The notes beneath the pieces are model-generated. The model ran no database searches. It was not told the origin of the DNA and saw only the letters and a list, made by a program, of their open reading frames with translations. Shown in pieces: positions 44,048-53,711 of a stretch of 64,000 nucleotides of DNA (its first letter is position 1; every line of letters starts with the position of its first letter). The position numbers were made by a program, and so were the translations under genes. Source of the DNA: Actinacidiphila sp. DG2A-62 (GTDB lineage: Bacteria > Actinomycetota > Actinomycetes > Streptomycetales > Streptomycetaceae); assembly GCF_035825295.1 (NCBI RefSeq), contig NZ_JAYMGI010000002.1, positions 2,768,001 to 2,832,000 of the forward strand. The letters are read 5' to 3'.

Positions 44048-44893
44048 ATGCCTGCCGCCGCCACCTCCGCGCTCGTCGCCGCCGCCCGCGAATCCGGGCG
44101 GGGCGTCGCCGCGTTCAACGTGATCACGCTGGAGCACGCCGAGGCGATCACGGCCGCCGCCGAGCGCACCGGGCTGCCGGTGGTGCTGCAGATCAGCGAG
44201 AACGCGGTGCGCTTCCACGGCGGCCGGGTGGAGCCGGTGGTGGCCGCGGCTGCGGCCGTCGCCCGCGCCGCCTCGGTGCCGGTGGCGCTGCACCTGGACC
44301 ACGTGGAGGACGAGGATCTGCTGCGGGCCGGGGTGGCGGCCGGGGTGTCCTCGGTGATGGTCGACGCCTCGAAGCTGCCCTACGAGGAGAACGTCGCGGC
44401 CACCGCGCGGATCACCCGGTGGGCGCAGGCGCGCGGGGTGTGGGTCGAGGCGGAGCTGGGCGAGGTGGGCGGCAAGGACGGCGCCCACGCGCCCGGGGTG
44501 CGGACCGATCCCGGCGAGGCGGCGGCCTTCACCGCCGCGACCGGGGTGGACGCGCTGGCCGTCGCGGTCGGCAGCTCGCACGCGATGACCGAGCGCACCG
44601 CGCGGTTGGACCTGGAGCTGATCGGCAGGCTGCGGACGGCCGTCCCGGTGCCGCTGGTGCTGCACGGCTCCTCGGGCGTGGCGGACGGCGAGCTGCGCGC
44701 GGCGGTCGCGGCCGGCATGGTGAAGGTCAACATCGGCACCGCGCTGAACATCGCCTTCACCGCGGCCGTCCGCGAGCGCCTGGCCGAGGACGAGCGCGTC
44801 GTCGACCCGCGCCGCTACCTGTCCCCGGCCCGCGACGCGATGACCGCGGTCGCCGCGCATCTCCTGGAGGTGGTGGCGGCCCGGTCCGCGTGA
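44048..44893 (+). CDS. Class II fructose/tagatose-bisphosphate aldolase
   Basis: A 281-residue aldolase from ATG 44048. Class II markers: GVAAFNVITLEHAEAI, zinc ligands in VALHLDHVED (HxDH) and VEAELGEVGG, phosphate-binding LVLHGSSGV with the third His, and MVKVNIGTALNIAFTAAVRE. The short length and the KbaY/GatY-like N-terminus favour tagatose-1,6-bisphosphate over fructose-1,6-bisphosphate. It lies 105 bases after the SIS isomerase on the same strand, so both are likely co-transcribed under the upstream operator. No kinase for the pathway is beside it; the NagK-like gene at the window start is far away. Confidence 0.88.
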   Translation: MPAAATSALVAAARESGRGVAAFNVITLEHAEAITAAAERTGLPVVLQISENAVRFHGGRVEPVVAAAAAVARAASVPVALHLDHVEDEDLLRAGVAAGVSSVMVDASKLPYEENVAATARITRWAQARGVWVEAELGEVGGKDGAHAPGVRTDPGEAAAFTAATGVDALAVAVGSSHAMTERTARLDLELIGRLRTAVPVPLVLHGSSGVADGELRAAVAAGMVKVNIGTALNIAFTAAVRERLAEDERVVDPRRYLSPARDAMTAVAAHLLEVVAARSA

Positions 44894-44920
44894 CGCCCCA
44901 CCGGACGCCTCCGGCACACA

Positions 44921-44955
44921 GCGTAACCCGATCGCCACGTTTGTCACGGTTACGC
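44921..44955. terminator. Inverted repeat after the aldolase gene
   Basis: Arms gcgtaacc (44921-44928) and ggttacgc (44948-44955) are perfectly complementary with a 19-base loop, 28 bases after the aldolase stop. It could be a weak terminator or an operator of the small HTH gene that follows. Confidence 0.45.
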
Positions 44956-45059
44956 GGGTTCCGTGTCACAGAAGATCGACAACCGCACGCGGCCGCCGCT
45001 GCCCGTCGTTGTCCGGACGAAGGTTACTGATCGACATCCCCGCCATTTGGAGGTGCATC

Positions 45060-45260
45060 ATGACCGACCGGACCTTGTGGACGTACGCGGACATCGCCGC
45101 GCACATCCGCGTGCAGGTGGACACCGTCCGCTCGTACCGCAAGCACGGACACCTGCCGGACCCCGACCTGGTCGAGGGCGGCAAGCCGTACTGGTACGCC
45201 GACACGGTGCGCGCGTGGAGCGCCCGCCGCCCGGGCAACCGCGGCCGCAGAGATGCGTAG
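45060..45260 (+). CDS. Small BldC/MerR-type helix-turn-helix protein
   Basis: A 66-residue protein from ATG 45060 with GGAGGTG directly upstream. The whole protein is one winged HTH of the MerR/AlpA/excisionase type: LWTYADIAAHIRVQVDTVRSYRKHGHLPDPDLVEGGKPYWYADTVRAW. BldC, a streptomycete developmental regulator, has the same size and fold. It has no effector domain. It stands alone after the aldolase gene and converges with dedA. Its targets cannot be read. No integrase is nearby, so it is unlikely to be a phage excisionase. Confidence 0.8.
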   Translation: MTDRTLWTYADIAAHIRVQVDTVRSYRKHGHLPDPDLVEGGKPYWYADTVRAWSARRPGNRGRRDA

Positions 45261-45362
45261 GGGCCGGATACGGTCCCCCGGCCCGCGCGTGGCGCCGGCG
45301 CGTCACGCCCGTCCGCCGGGTCCGCGCGGCGCTCGCACGCCGGGTCCGCGCCCCGGGACGCC

Positions 45363-46139
45363 TTACGTCCCGGGGCCGCCGTTCGCCGGGCAGATGTACG
45401 TCTCCGGTCCGCTCTCGGCGGGCGGGGGCTCGACCGCGAGGGAGGCGGCGACGACCGTCGAGGGGGTCGGGGGCACGGAGGCGGCCGGGGTCCGCGCGGC
45501 TTCCCCGGGGGCCCGCGGCCTGCGGCGCTCCCGGGCCCGCGACGCCCACTGCGCGCCGGTGCCGACGGCGGCGACCAGCAGGGACACGCCGAGCCCGAGG
45601 CACATGGCGTAGAAGGAGTTGGAGGCCGCGCGTCCGCTGACGTAGCCGACGCCGACCGAGTAGGACGCCCAGACCAGCTCCGCGATGCCGGCGCCGACCA
45701 GGTAGCGGCGGGCCGGGTAGCGCACGACGCCCGCCGCGAGGCCCCCGATAACGCGGCCGCTGGGCAGGAAGCGCACGCCGATCACGAACGGCACGCCGTG
45801 GCGCTGTATGCGCACCGCGGCCCAGCCCAGCAGCGCGGCCCGGCGCGGGCGGCGGCGCATGCGGTCCAGCACCCGGCCGCTGAGCGCCCGGCCGCTGCGG
45901 TGGATGACCATGTCGCCGAGGACCGCGCTCGCGGCCACCACGAGCAGCACCAGCGCCAGATTCAGGTGCCCCTCGGCCGCCATGACGCCGCCGGTCACGA
46001 GCAGCACGGAGTTCGGCACGAGCGGCGGGGCCGTGGTCAGGGCCAGCAGCGCGTACGCCCATATGACGTGCCCGCCGCGGAGGTACTCGGCGAGCCCGGA
46101 GGTGAAGTCCAGTGACGACACACTCAGTGCAACATCCAT
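45363..46139 (-). CDS. DedA-family membrane protein
   Basis: A 258-residue integral membrane protein starting at ATG 46139. Five or so hydrophobic segments: ALLALTTAPPLVPNSVLLVTGG, LALVLLVVAASAVLGDMVIH, GVPFVIGVRFLPSGRVIGGLAAG (DedA motif F-x-R-F-x-P-x-x-R), a helix with ELVWASYSVGVGYVSG, and a last helix LGLGVSLLVAAVGTG. A Pro/Ala tail follows. DedA proteins are flippases for lipid carriers or phospholipids and support envelope integrity. The gene follows SDR on the same strand after a terminator, so it is likely transcribed separately. Confidence 0.85.
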   Translation of the reverse strand: MDVALSVSSLDFTSGLAEYLRGGHVIWAYALLALTTAPPLVPNSVLLVTGGVMAAEGHLNLALVLLVVAASAVLGDMVIHRSGRALSGRVLDRMRRRPRRAALLGWAAVRIQRHGVPFVIGVRFLPSGRVIGGLAAGVVRYPARRYLVGAGIAELVWASYSVGVGYVSGRAASNSFYAMCLGLGVSLLVAAVGTGAQWASRARERRRPRAPGEAARTPAASVPPTPSTVVAASLAVEPPPAESGPETYICPANGGPGT

Positions 46140-46286
46140 TCCGCCGCCCCTCTTCCCGCCTCCGCTCCTCAACGCTCGCAGCGCCGCGCGGGCGGGGGCA
46201 AGCGGGTTTCCCGCGCTTCAGGGATCTCTCCGGAAATCCCCAGGGAACGTCATCCTCAGGGGCAATGCCGGAGTAGTCCCCAGGCA

Positions 46287-46322
46287 GTACGGGCCCGGCG
46301 GCGGCTGCTACCGGGCCCGTAC
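46287..46322 (-). terminator. Terminator of the SDR gene
   Basis: A perfect 12-bp stem (46287-46298 with 46311-46322) and 12-base loop lies 89 bases after the SDR stop on the minus strand, before dedA. Confidence 0.75.
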
Positions 46323-46340
46323 GGCGGCTGGAAGCGACCG

Positions 46341-46380
46341 GACGGCCACCCCGCGAACCGGACGGCCACCCCGCGAACCG
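46341..46380. repeat. Exact 20-bp tandem duplication
   Basis: The unit gacggccaccccgcgaaccg occurs twice without a gap, just beyond the 3' end of the SDR gene. It looks like a recent slippage duplication. Confidence 0.85.
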
Positions 46381-46410
46381 GCCGGGCCGGAGGGCGGACC
46401 GGCGGGGCGC

Positions 46411-47160
46411 TCAGCGGCCGAGGAGTTCGCCGCCGTTGCACTGGAGGATCTCGCCGGTGATGAAGCCGGCCTCGGGCGAGGCGAGGAAGAGCACGGCCGC
46501 CGCGACGTCCGCCGGCCGCCCGACCCGGCCGACCAGGGTGCGGCCGGCCCGCCGGGTCAGCTCGGCCTCGTTGAGCCGCGAGCCGAAGAACTCGGTGCCG
46601 GCGACCGTGCCCGGCGCCACGATGTTGCAGGTGATGCCCTGCGGGCCGAGCTGGGCCGCCAGGGAGTGGTTCCAGGCGTGCAGGGCGGCCTTGGAGGCGC
46701 CGTAGGAGCCGCCGCCGCGCAGCGCCGCGACGGAGGTGACGGTGACCACGCGGCCCTGGTCGTGGGTGAGCCGGTCGCGCAGCGACTCGGTGATGAGCAC
46801 GGCGGTCAGCACGTTGCGCTCGAAGTCGCCGCGCCAGCGGGCCAGCAGGCCGTGCGGGCCGGCGCCGGTGGCGAGCTCGCGGCTGCCGGCGTTGTTGACC
46901 AGCACGTCCACCCGCTCCGGCAGCTGCGGCAGCGCTCTCTCGACGTCGTCGGGGTCGGCCAGGTCGCACACCACGGGGGTGACGTCCAGGCCGCGCTGGG
47001 ACCGCAGGTCGGCCGCGGTGGCGTGCAGCACCTCGCGGCGCCGGCCCACGATGGTGACATGGTGGCCGGCCTCCGCGAACCGCGTCGTGACGGCCAGACC
47101 GATGCCCGTGCCTCCCCCCGTCACGACGATGTTCCGGACCTGCGCCGCGTTGTCTGCCAT
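46411..47160 (-). CDS. Short-chain dehydrogenase/reductase (FabG-like)
   Basis: A 249-residue SDR from ATG 47160. Cofactor motif VVTGGGTGIGLAV, NAD(P) choice region VGRRREVL (Arg pair suggests NADP), VLVNNAGS, catalytic Ser in VTVTSVAALRG, YGASKAAL with Tyr and Lys, and the C-terminal FITGEILQCNGGELLGR. It reduces a ketone or oxidises an alcohol; resemblance to 3-oxoacyl-ACP reductases is general and the substrate is unknown. It is monocistronic, with a hairpin-rich region upstream and a terminator downstream. Confidence 0.9.
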   Translation of the reverse strand: MADNAAQVRNIVVTGGGTGIGLAVTTRFAEAGHHVTIVGRRREVLHATAADLRSQRGLDVTPVVCDLADPDDVERALPQLPERVDVLVNNAGSRELATGAGPHGLLARWRGDFERNVLTAVLITESLRDRLTHDQGRVVTVTSVAALRGGGSYGASKAALHAWNHSLAAQLGPQGITCNIVAPGTVAGTEFFGSRLNEAELTRRAGRTLVGRVGRPADVAAAVLFLASPEAGFITGEILQCNGGELLGR

Positions 47161-47599
47161 GTGCTCCGCCCCTCAAGAAGAGACAGCACGCTACGGGATC
47201 GCCCCGAACCGGCCGCGAGCGGGGTAGCCTGCGGAAACAGCTTCCCTTCCGAGACGTAGATCACATAGCTTGGAACGTAACCATTACGGTGGTTCGTGGG
47301 TCTTATGTCTTGAGCACCCCGCTCCCGGCGGAGCGGGTGCTGGGGAGTGCAGTACGGACCGTCTTGGGGGACGGTCCGGGTTGCGTCGCCGGGGCGACGC
47401 CGGGGAGCTTTGAGCGGCCCTCCCGGTTTCTCGTCCCGGCTGCGACGCGCCACACTGGACACGCCACACTGAAAGCGCCCGGTTCGGACCCGTGGGGGGA
47501 TCCGTACCGGGAAACGGGAGCGCCCCGTGCCGGACCCGTGGGGGGATCCGTCGCGGGGCGCTTCTTCGTACGTGGAGCGTGGCGCGCGGGGCGGGCCGC
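47161..47599. other. Gap with a cluster of hairpins and a repeated 21-base core
   Basis: 439 bases between gltA (3' end at 47600, minus strand) and the SDR start. It holds at least five hairpins: 47313-47341 (bulged 11-bp), 47355-47378 (perfect 9-bp, arms cggaccgtc and gacggtccg), 47383-47400, 47478-47511 and 47520-47561. The last two carry an identical 21-base segment (47485-47505, 47531-47551) in the loop side. The 47520-47561 hairpin is the likely gltA terminator. The end near 47225-47290 is less GC-rich and should contain the SDR promoter. Confidence 0.6.
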
Positions 47600-48889
<1,290 letters not shown>

Positions 48890-49013
48890 GTCATTCCCTC
48901 ACCGACGGTGTTGCCTCTTCTTCGAGGTGCCCTGACTACGTCCACTGTCCCCCATTTGGCACTGGGGTGTGCACTCGGGGTCGGCCATCGGGCCGAAAAG
49001 TGGCACGGAGTGC

Positions 49014-51245
49014 CTATTTTGCGCCCTGGGCGAGCCTGTGGTCGAGGGCCGTGAAGCGCCTTCCCGCGGACACGGTGCGCACCGCCTGCCCGATCGCGCG
49101 GCGCGACCCGACCAGGACGACCAGGCGTTTGGCCCTGGTGACGGCCGTGTAGAGCAGGTTGCGCTGCAGCATCATCCACGCACCGGTGGTGACCGGGATC
49201 ACCACGGCCGGGTATTCGCTGCCCTGGGAGCGGTGGATGGTCACCGCGTAGGCGTGGGCGAGCTCGTCCAGCTCGTCAAAGTCGTACGCCACCTCCTCGT
49301 CCTCGTCGGTGCGCACGGTGAGCTTCTGGTCGACCGGGTCCAGGGCGGTGACCACCCCGACCGTGCCGTTGAAGACGCCGTTCGCCCCCTTGTCGTAGTT
49401 GTTCCTGATCTGCGTCACCTTGTCGCCGACGCGGAAGGTGCGACCGCCGAAGCGGCGCTCGGGCAGGTCGGGGCGGGCGGGGGTGACGGCCTGCTGGAGC
49501 AGGCCGTTGAGCACGCCCGCACCGGCCGGGCCGCGGTGCATCGGCGCCAGCACCTGGACGTCGCGGCGCGGGTCCAGCCCGAACTTGGCGGGGATGCGCC
49601 GGGCCACCACGTCCACGGTGAGCCGCCCGGCGGCCTCGGAGTCCTCCTCGGGGAAGAGGAAGAAGTCCGGCAGCCCCTGGGTGACCGGGGGCCGGCCGTC
49701 GTTGATCCGGTGGGCGTTGGTGACCACGCCGGACTGCTGGGCCTGCCGGAAGATCCGGGTGAGGCGGACCGCGGGCACCGGGCTCGCGGGGGCCAGCAGG
49801 TCCCGCAGCACCTCGCCGGCGCCGACGCTCGGCAGCTGGTCCACGTCGCCGACGAACAGCAGGTGCGCCCCGGGCGGGACCGCCTTGACCAGCTTGTTGG
49901 CCAGCAGCAGATCCAGCATCGACGCCTCGTCGACGACCACCAGGTCCGCGTCCAGCGGCCTGTCCCGGTCGTACGCCGCGTCGCCGCCGGGCTTGAGCTC
50001 CAGCAGCCGGTGCACGGTGGAGGCCTCCTCGCCGGTCAGCTCGGCGAGCCGCTTGGCGGCCCGGCCGGTCGGCGCGGCGAGCACCACCTTGGCCTTCCTG
50101 GCCCGGGCGAGCGCCACCACGGAGCGCACCGTGAAGGACTTGCCGCAGCCGGGGCCGCCGGTGAGCACGGCGACCTTCTCGGTCAGCGCCAGCCGTACCG
50201 CCTCCTGCTGCTCGGGGGCCAGATCCGCGCCGGTGGCGCCGGCCAGCCAGGACAGCGCCTTGTCCCAGTCCACCTCCTGGAAGGCCGGCATCCGGTCCTC
50301 CGGGCCGCGCAGCAGCCGCAGCAGCTGGGCGGCCAGCGAGATCTCGGCCCGGTGGAACGGCACCAGATACACCGCCGTGACGGCCTCGCCGCCGGGCTCC
50401 GGCGACGGCAGCCGCTCGCGGACCACGCCCTCCTCCTCGGCCGCGAGTTCGGCCAGGCAGTCGATCACCAGGCCGGTGTCGACCTGGAGCAGTTTGACCG
50501 CGTCGGCGATCAGCTGCTCCTGCGGCAGGAAGCAGTTGCCGCTGTCGGTGGCCTGCGACAGGGCGTACTGCAGCCCGGCCTTGACCCGTTCGGGACTGTC
50601 GTGCGGTATCCCGACGGCCTGGGCGAGCCGGTCGGCGGTCAGGAAGCCGATGCCCCACACGTCGGCGGCCAGGCGGTAGGGCTGGTTCTTCACCACGGAG
50701 ATCGACGCGTCGCCGTAGTTCTTGTAGATGCGCACCGCGATCGAGGTGGAGACGCCGACGCCCTGCAGGAAGACCATGACCTCCTTGATGGCCTTCTGCT
50801 CCTGCCAGGCCGCGGCGATCAGCCGGGTGCGCTTGGGGCCGAGGCCGGGCACCTCCACCAGGCGGTCGGGCTCGGACTCGATGACGTCCAGCGTGCCGGG
50901 GCCGAAGTGGTCGACGATCCGCTTGGCGATCCTCGGGCCGATGCCCTTGATCAGGCCGGAGCCCAGATAGCGGCGGATGCCCTGGACGGTGGCGGGCAGC
51001 ACCGTCGTGTAGTTCTCCACCGTGAACTGCTTGCCGTACTGGGGGTGGGAGCCCCAACGGCCGTGCATCCGCAGGGATTCGCCGACCTGCGCGCCGAGCA
51101 GCGCGCCGACGACGGTGAGCAGATCGCCGGAGCCGCGCCCGGTGTCGACGCGCGCGACGGTGTAGCCGTTGTCCTCGTTGGCGTACGTGATCCGTTCAAG
51201 GACGCCTTCGAGCACGGACAGATGGGGTGCTGCGGTGTCGGCCAC
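49014..51245 (-). CDS. recD2: RecD2-type ATP-dependent DNA helicase
   Basis: A 743-residue SF1B helicase. GTG 51245 is chosen for the GGAGGAGG site and because the conserved N-terminus (LSVLEGVLERITYANEDNGYTVAR) follows. An N-terminal OB-like part and helix-hairpin-helix repeats (LIKGIGPRIAKRIVDHFG, VEVPGLGPKRTRL) precede the motor: Walker A LTGGPGCGKSFT, LAAPTGRAAKRL, Walker B LVVVDEASM, LFVGDVDQLPS, RIFRQAQQS, and C-terminal VTIHRSQGSEYPAVVIP with TAVTRAK. RecD2 lacks RecBC and unwinds 5'-3', helping replication-linked repair. A DnaA box lies 86 bases upstream. Confidence 0.94.
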   Translation of the reverse strand: MADTAAPHLSVLEGVLERITYANEDNGYTVARVDTGRGSGDLLTVVGALLGAQVGESLRMHGRWGSHPQYGKQFTVENYTTVLPATVQGIRRYLGSGLIKGIGPRIAKRIVDHFGPGTLDVIESEPDRLVEVPGLGPKRTRLIAAAWQEQKAIKEVMVFLQGVGVSTSIAVRIYKNYGDASISVVKNQPYRLAADVWGIGFLTADRLAQAVGIPHDSPERVKAGLQYALSQATDSGNCFLPQEQLIADAVKLLQVDTGLVIDCLAELAAEEEGVVRERLPSPEPGGEAVTAVYLVPFHRAEISLAAQLLRLLRGPEDRMPAFQEVDWDKALSWLAGATGADLAPEQQEAVRLALTEKVAVLTGGPGCGKSFTVRSVVALARARKAKVVLAAPTGRAAKRLAELTGEEASTVHRLLELKPGGDAAYDRDRPLDADLVVVDEASMLDLLLANKLVKAVPPGAHLLFVGDVDQLPSVGAGEVLRDLLAPASPVPAVRLTRIFRQAQQSGVVTNAHRINDGRPPVTQGLPDFFLFPEEDSEAAGRLTVDVVARRIPAKFGLDPRRDVQVLAPMHRGPAGAGVLNGLLQQAVTPARPDLPERRFGGRTFRVGDKVTQIRNNYDKGANGVFNGTVGVVTALDPVDQKLTVRTDEDEEVAYDFDELDELAHAYAVTIHRSQGSEYPAVVIPVTTGAWMMLQRNLLYTAVTRAKRLVVLVGSRRAIGQAVRTVSAGRRFTALDHRLAQGAK

Positions 51246-51687
51246 GCCCGGCCTCCTCCCGGCTGCGGTGCTGATCCGCTGTCGAAAATACCGCCGGGCG
51301 CGGACAGTTCGCGGGGCCGCGACGCCGGCCTGTGGACAACTCGCCGACACGTCGCGGAAGGCGCCGCGGGCCGCGGCGGACGAAAGGGGTCCGGCACGAG
51401 GCCGGACCCCCTTCTCGTTCCCCCCGATACCCCCGAAGCCCCCCTCGGGCGTACTTACCCTCCCGGCTCCCTGAACCCCTCCCTGGAGCCGTGATGCCAT
51501 GTACGACCCGCCACCCCCCGGAAGGGTTGTACGCCGGGCACAGGAATTTTCCGAAGATCTTTTCAGGGCGTCGCCGCGCCCTCCTCGGAGCGCGCCGGCC
51601 CGCGCGGACGCCTCGTCCGGGCGCCGCGCGGACGCCTTGTCCGGGGGCGGCGCGGGACCGTACGCGCGGGACCGGGTCCGGCGTGGG
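51246..51687. other. Gap upstream of recD2 with a DnaA box and 24-bp repeats
   Basis: 442 bases with no readable gene. A DnaA-box sequence TGTGGACAA lies at 51331-51339, on the promoter side of recD2 (minus strand). A terminator hairpin is at 51386-51410. Two similar 21-base segments repeat with a 24-base period at 51601 and 51625. The stretch 51540-51575 is less GC-rich. Confidence 0.5.
51386..51410. terminator. Terminator between the sugar operon and recD2
   Basis: Perfect 10-bp stem (ggggtccggc with gccggacccc), 5-base loop, flanked by GAAA on the left and CTTCTC on the right, giving usable U-tracts in both directions. Confidence 0.8.
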
Positions 51688-52560
51688 TCACAGGACGTGG
51701 CGCCGGTACCGCTCGGCGACCTCGGCGAGCACCTCCGCGCCGTCGCGGGCCCACAGACCGGGGTTGAAGATCTCCACCTCCACCGCGCCCCGGTAGCCAG
51801 CCGCGTCGACCGCCTCGCGCAGCCCGCGCAGGTCCACGCACCCGTCGCCGAGCTGGCCGCGCCCCAGCAGCACGCCCTTGGGCAGCGGGGTGACCCAGTC
51901 CGCGACCTGGAAGCAGGCGATGCGGCCGCCGCGCCCGGCGCGGGCGATCTGCGCGGGCGCCCGGTCGTCCCACCACAGGTGGTAGGCGTCGACGACGACG
52001 CCCACCTGTTCGGCGGGGAACGCCTCGGCGATGTCCAGGGCCTGCCCGAGGGTCGAGACCACGCAGCGGTCGGAGGCGAACATCGGGTGCAGCGGCTCGA
52101 TCGCCAGCCGCACCCCGCGCGCCCGCGCGTACGGCGCGAGGTCCCTGACGGCGTCGGCGACGCGCCGCCTGGCCGCGGCGATGTCCCGGTCGCCCTCGGG
52201 CAGGCCGCCGGAGACCAGGACGAGGGCGCCGGCGCCGAGCGCGGCGGCCTCGTCGACGGCGGCCCGGTTGTCGTCGAGGGCCGCGGCGCGCTCCTCGGGG
52301 TCCCGGGCGGTGAAGAACCCGCCGCGGCACAAGGAGGTGACGGTCAGCCCGCGCTCGCGCATCAGCCGCGCCGCGCGCTCCACCCCGTACGCGCGCACGG
52401 GCGCCCGCCACAGCCCCACCGAGCCGACGCCGGCCGCGGCGCACCCCTCGGCCAGCTCCGGCAGCGACCACTGCTTGACGGTCTCCTGATTGACGCTCAG
52501 CCGGGCCAGGTCCCCGGCGGCGTCCGTGCCGGCCGCGGCCCGCGGCGCGCCGCCGTTCAC
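51688..52560 (-). CDS. Sugar phosphate isomerase/epimerase (TIM-barrel, IolE/IolI-like)
   Basis: A 290-residue AP-endonuclease-2-fold protein. Its GTG start overlaps the stop of the DUF993 gene (GTGA). Metal-ligand regions are visible: RLAIEPLHPMF (Glu), VVVDAYHLWWDDR (Asp, His), IACFQVADW and VEVEIFNPGLWAR (Glu). Family members isomerise or epimerise keto-sugars and inositol derivatives. It is the last gene of a coupled three-gene operon with an oxidoreductase and a DUF993 protein, likely controlled by the divergent LacI regulator. The sugar is not identifiable. Confidence 0.87.
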   Translation of the reverse strand: MNGGAPRAAAGTDAAGDLARLSVNQETVKQWSLPELAEGCAAAGVGSVGLWRAPVRAYGVERAARLMRERGLTVTSLCRGGFFTARDPEERAAALDDNRAAVDEAAALGAGALVLVSGGLPEGDRDIAAARRRVADAVRDLAPYARARGVRLAIEPLHPMFASDRCVVSTLGQALDIAEAFPAEQVGVVVDAYHLWWDDRAPAQIARAGRGGRIACFQVADWVTPLPKGVLLGRGQLGDGCVDLRGLREAVDAAGYRGAVEVEIFNPGLWARDGAEVLAEVAERYRRHVL

Positions 52561-53711
52561 GCGTCCACCCCGTGCACGGCGAGCAGGGCCCGCATCCGGG
52601 ACTCGGCGAGGGCGGGGTCCGGGAACAGCCCGAGGCGGTCGGCCAGTTCGTACGCGGTGGCCAGGTGCGGCAGCGAGCGCGCCGCCTGCCGGCCGCCGAC
52701 CATGGTGAAGTGCGTCTGGTGGCCGGCCAGCCAGGCCAGCAGGACGACGCCGGTCTTGTAGTGGCGGGTCGGCGCGCGGAACAGGTGCCGGGCCAGCGGC
52801 ACGGTCGGGTCGAGCAGGGCGCGGAAACGCGCGGCGTCCCCGGTGTCCAGGGCGCTGACCGCGGCCGCCGCGAGGGGCGCCAGCGGGTCGAAGACGCCCA
52901 GCAGGGCGTGGCTGAAGCCCTGGGCGTCGCCCTCGACCAGTTCGGGGTAGTGGAAGTCGTCGCCGGTGTAGCAGCGCACCCCCTCGGGGAGGCGGCGGCG
53001 CAGGGCGACCTCGCGGCCGGCGTCGAGCAGCGAGATCTTCACGCCGTCGACCTTGTTCGGGTGTGCGGAGACGACCTCGACGAAGGTGTCGGTGGCCGCG
53101 TCGAGGTCGTCGCTGCCCCAGTAGCCCTCCAGCGCCGGGTCGAACATCGGGCCGAGCCAGTGCAGGACCACCGGCTCCGCGGCCTGCCGCAGCAGCCGCC
53201 CGTACACCTCCAGGTAGTCCTCCGGGCCCTTGGCGACGGCGGCCAGCGCGCGCGAGGCCATCAGCACCGCCCGCGACCCGGCGTCCTCGACGACCGCCAG
53301 CTGCTCCTCGTAGGCGGCGGCGACCTCGTCCGGTCCCGCGGCGGGGACCGTCAGCTGGTCGGTGCCGACCCCGCAGACGATCCGGCCGCCTTCCGCGCGG
53401 GCCTGCGCGGACGACCTGCGGATCAGCTCCGCGGCCCGCGGCCAGTCCAGGCCCATGCCGCGCTGCGCGGTGTCCATGGCCTCCGCGACGCCGAGGCCGT
53501 GCGCCCACAGGTGGCGGCGGAAGGCGAGCGTGGCGTCCCAGTCGACGGCGGCGGGCCCGTCCGCGACGGTGCGCAGCGGATCGGCCACCACGTGCGCCGC
53601 CGCGTACACCACGCGGCTGCGCAGCGGCAGCCGCGCCCCTGGGAGGGCGGTTCGGGAACGCGGCGCATAGGAGCGCAGTTCGCCGCTCTCGGCGGGCAGC
53701 AGGATCGTCAC
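52557..53711 (-). CDS. DUF993 (dihydrodipicolinate-synthase-like) protein
   Basis: A 384-residue protein starting at GTG 53711, coupled at both ends by four-base overlaps. It has the TIM-barrel pattern of DHDPS/NAL-like aldolases (GRIVCGVGTDQL, EEQLAVVEDAGSRAVLMASRAL, EPVVLHWLGPMFDPALEGYWG, VDGVKISLLD with the likely Schiff-base Lys, RCYTGDDFHYPELV). This group is annotated DUF993 and usually accompanies Gfo/Idh/MocA dehydrogenases and IolE-like isomerases. A retro-aldol step on an oxidised sugar is the natural inference. No experimental function is known to me. Confidence 0.85.
   Translation of the reverse strand: MTILLPAESGELRSYAPRSRTALPGARLPLRSRVVYAAAHVVADPLRTVADGPAAVDWDATLAFRRHLWAHGLGVAEAMDTAQRGMGLDWPRAAELIRRSSAQARAEGGRIVCGVGTDQLTVPAAGPDEVAAAYEEQLAVVEDAGSRAVLMASRALAAVAKGPEDYLEVYGRLLRQAAEPVVLHWLGPMFDPALEGYWGSDDLDAATDTFVEVVSAHPNKVDGVKISLLDAGREVALRRRLPEGVRCYTGDDFHYPELVEGDAQGFSHALLGVFDPLAPLAAAAVSALDTGDAARFRALLDPTVPLARHLFRAPTRHYKTGVVLLAWLAGHQTHFTMVGGRQAARSLPHLATAYELADRLGLFPDPALAESRMRALLAVHGVDA

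Noticed and set aside
45060..45260. Phage excisionase
   Set aside because: No integrase, attachment sites or phage genes; size and fold fit BldC-like regulators as well.
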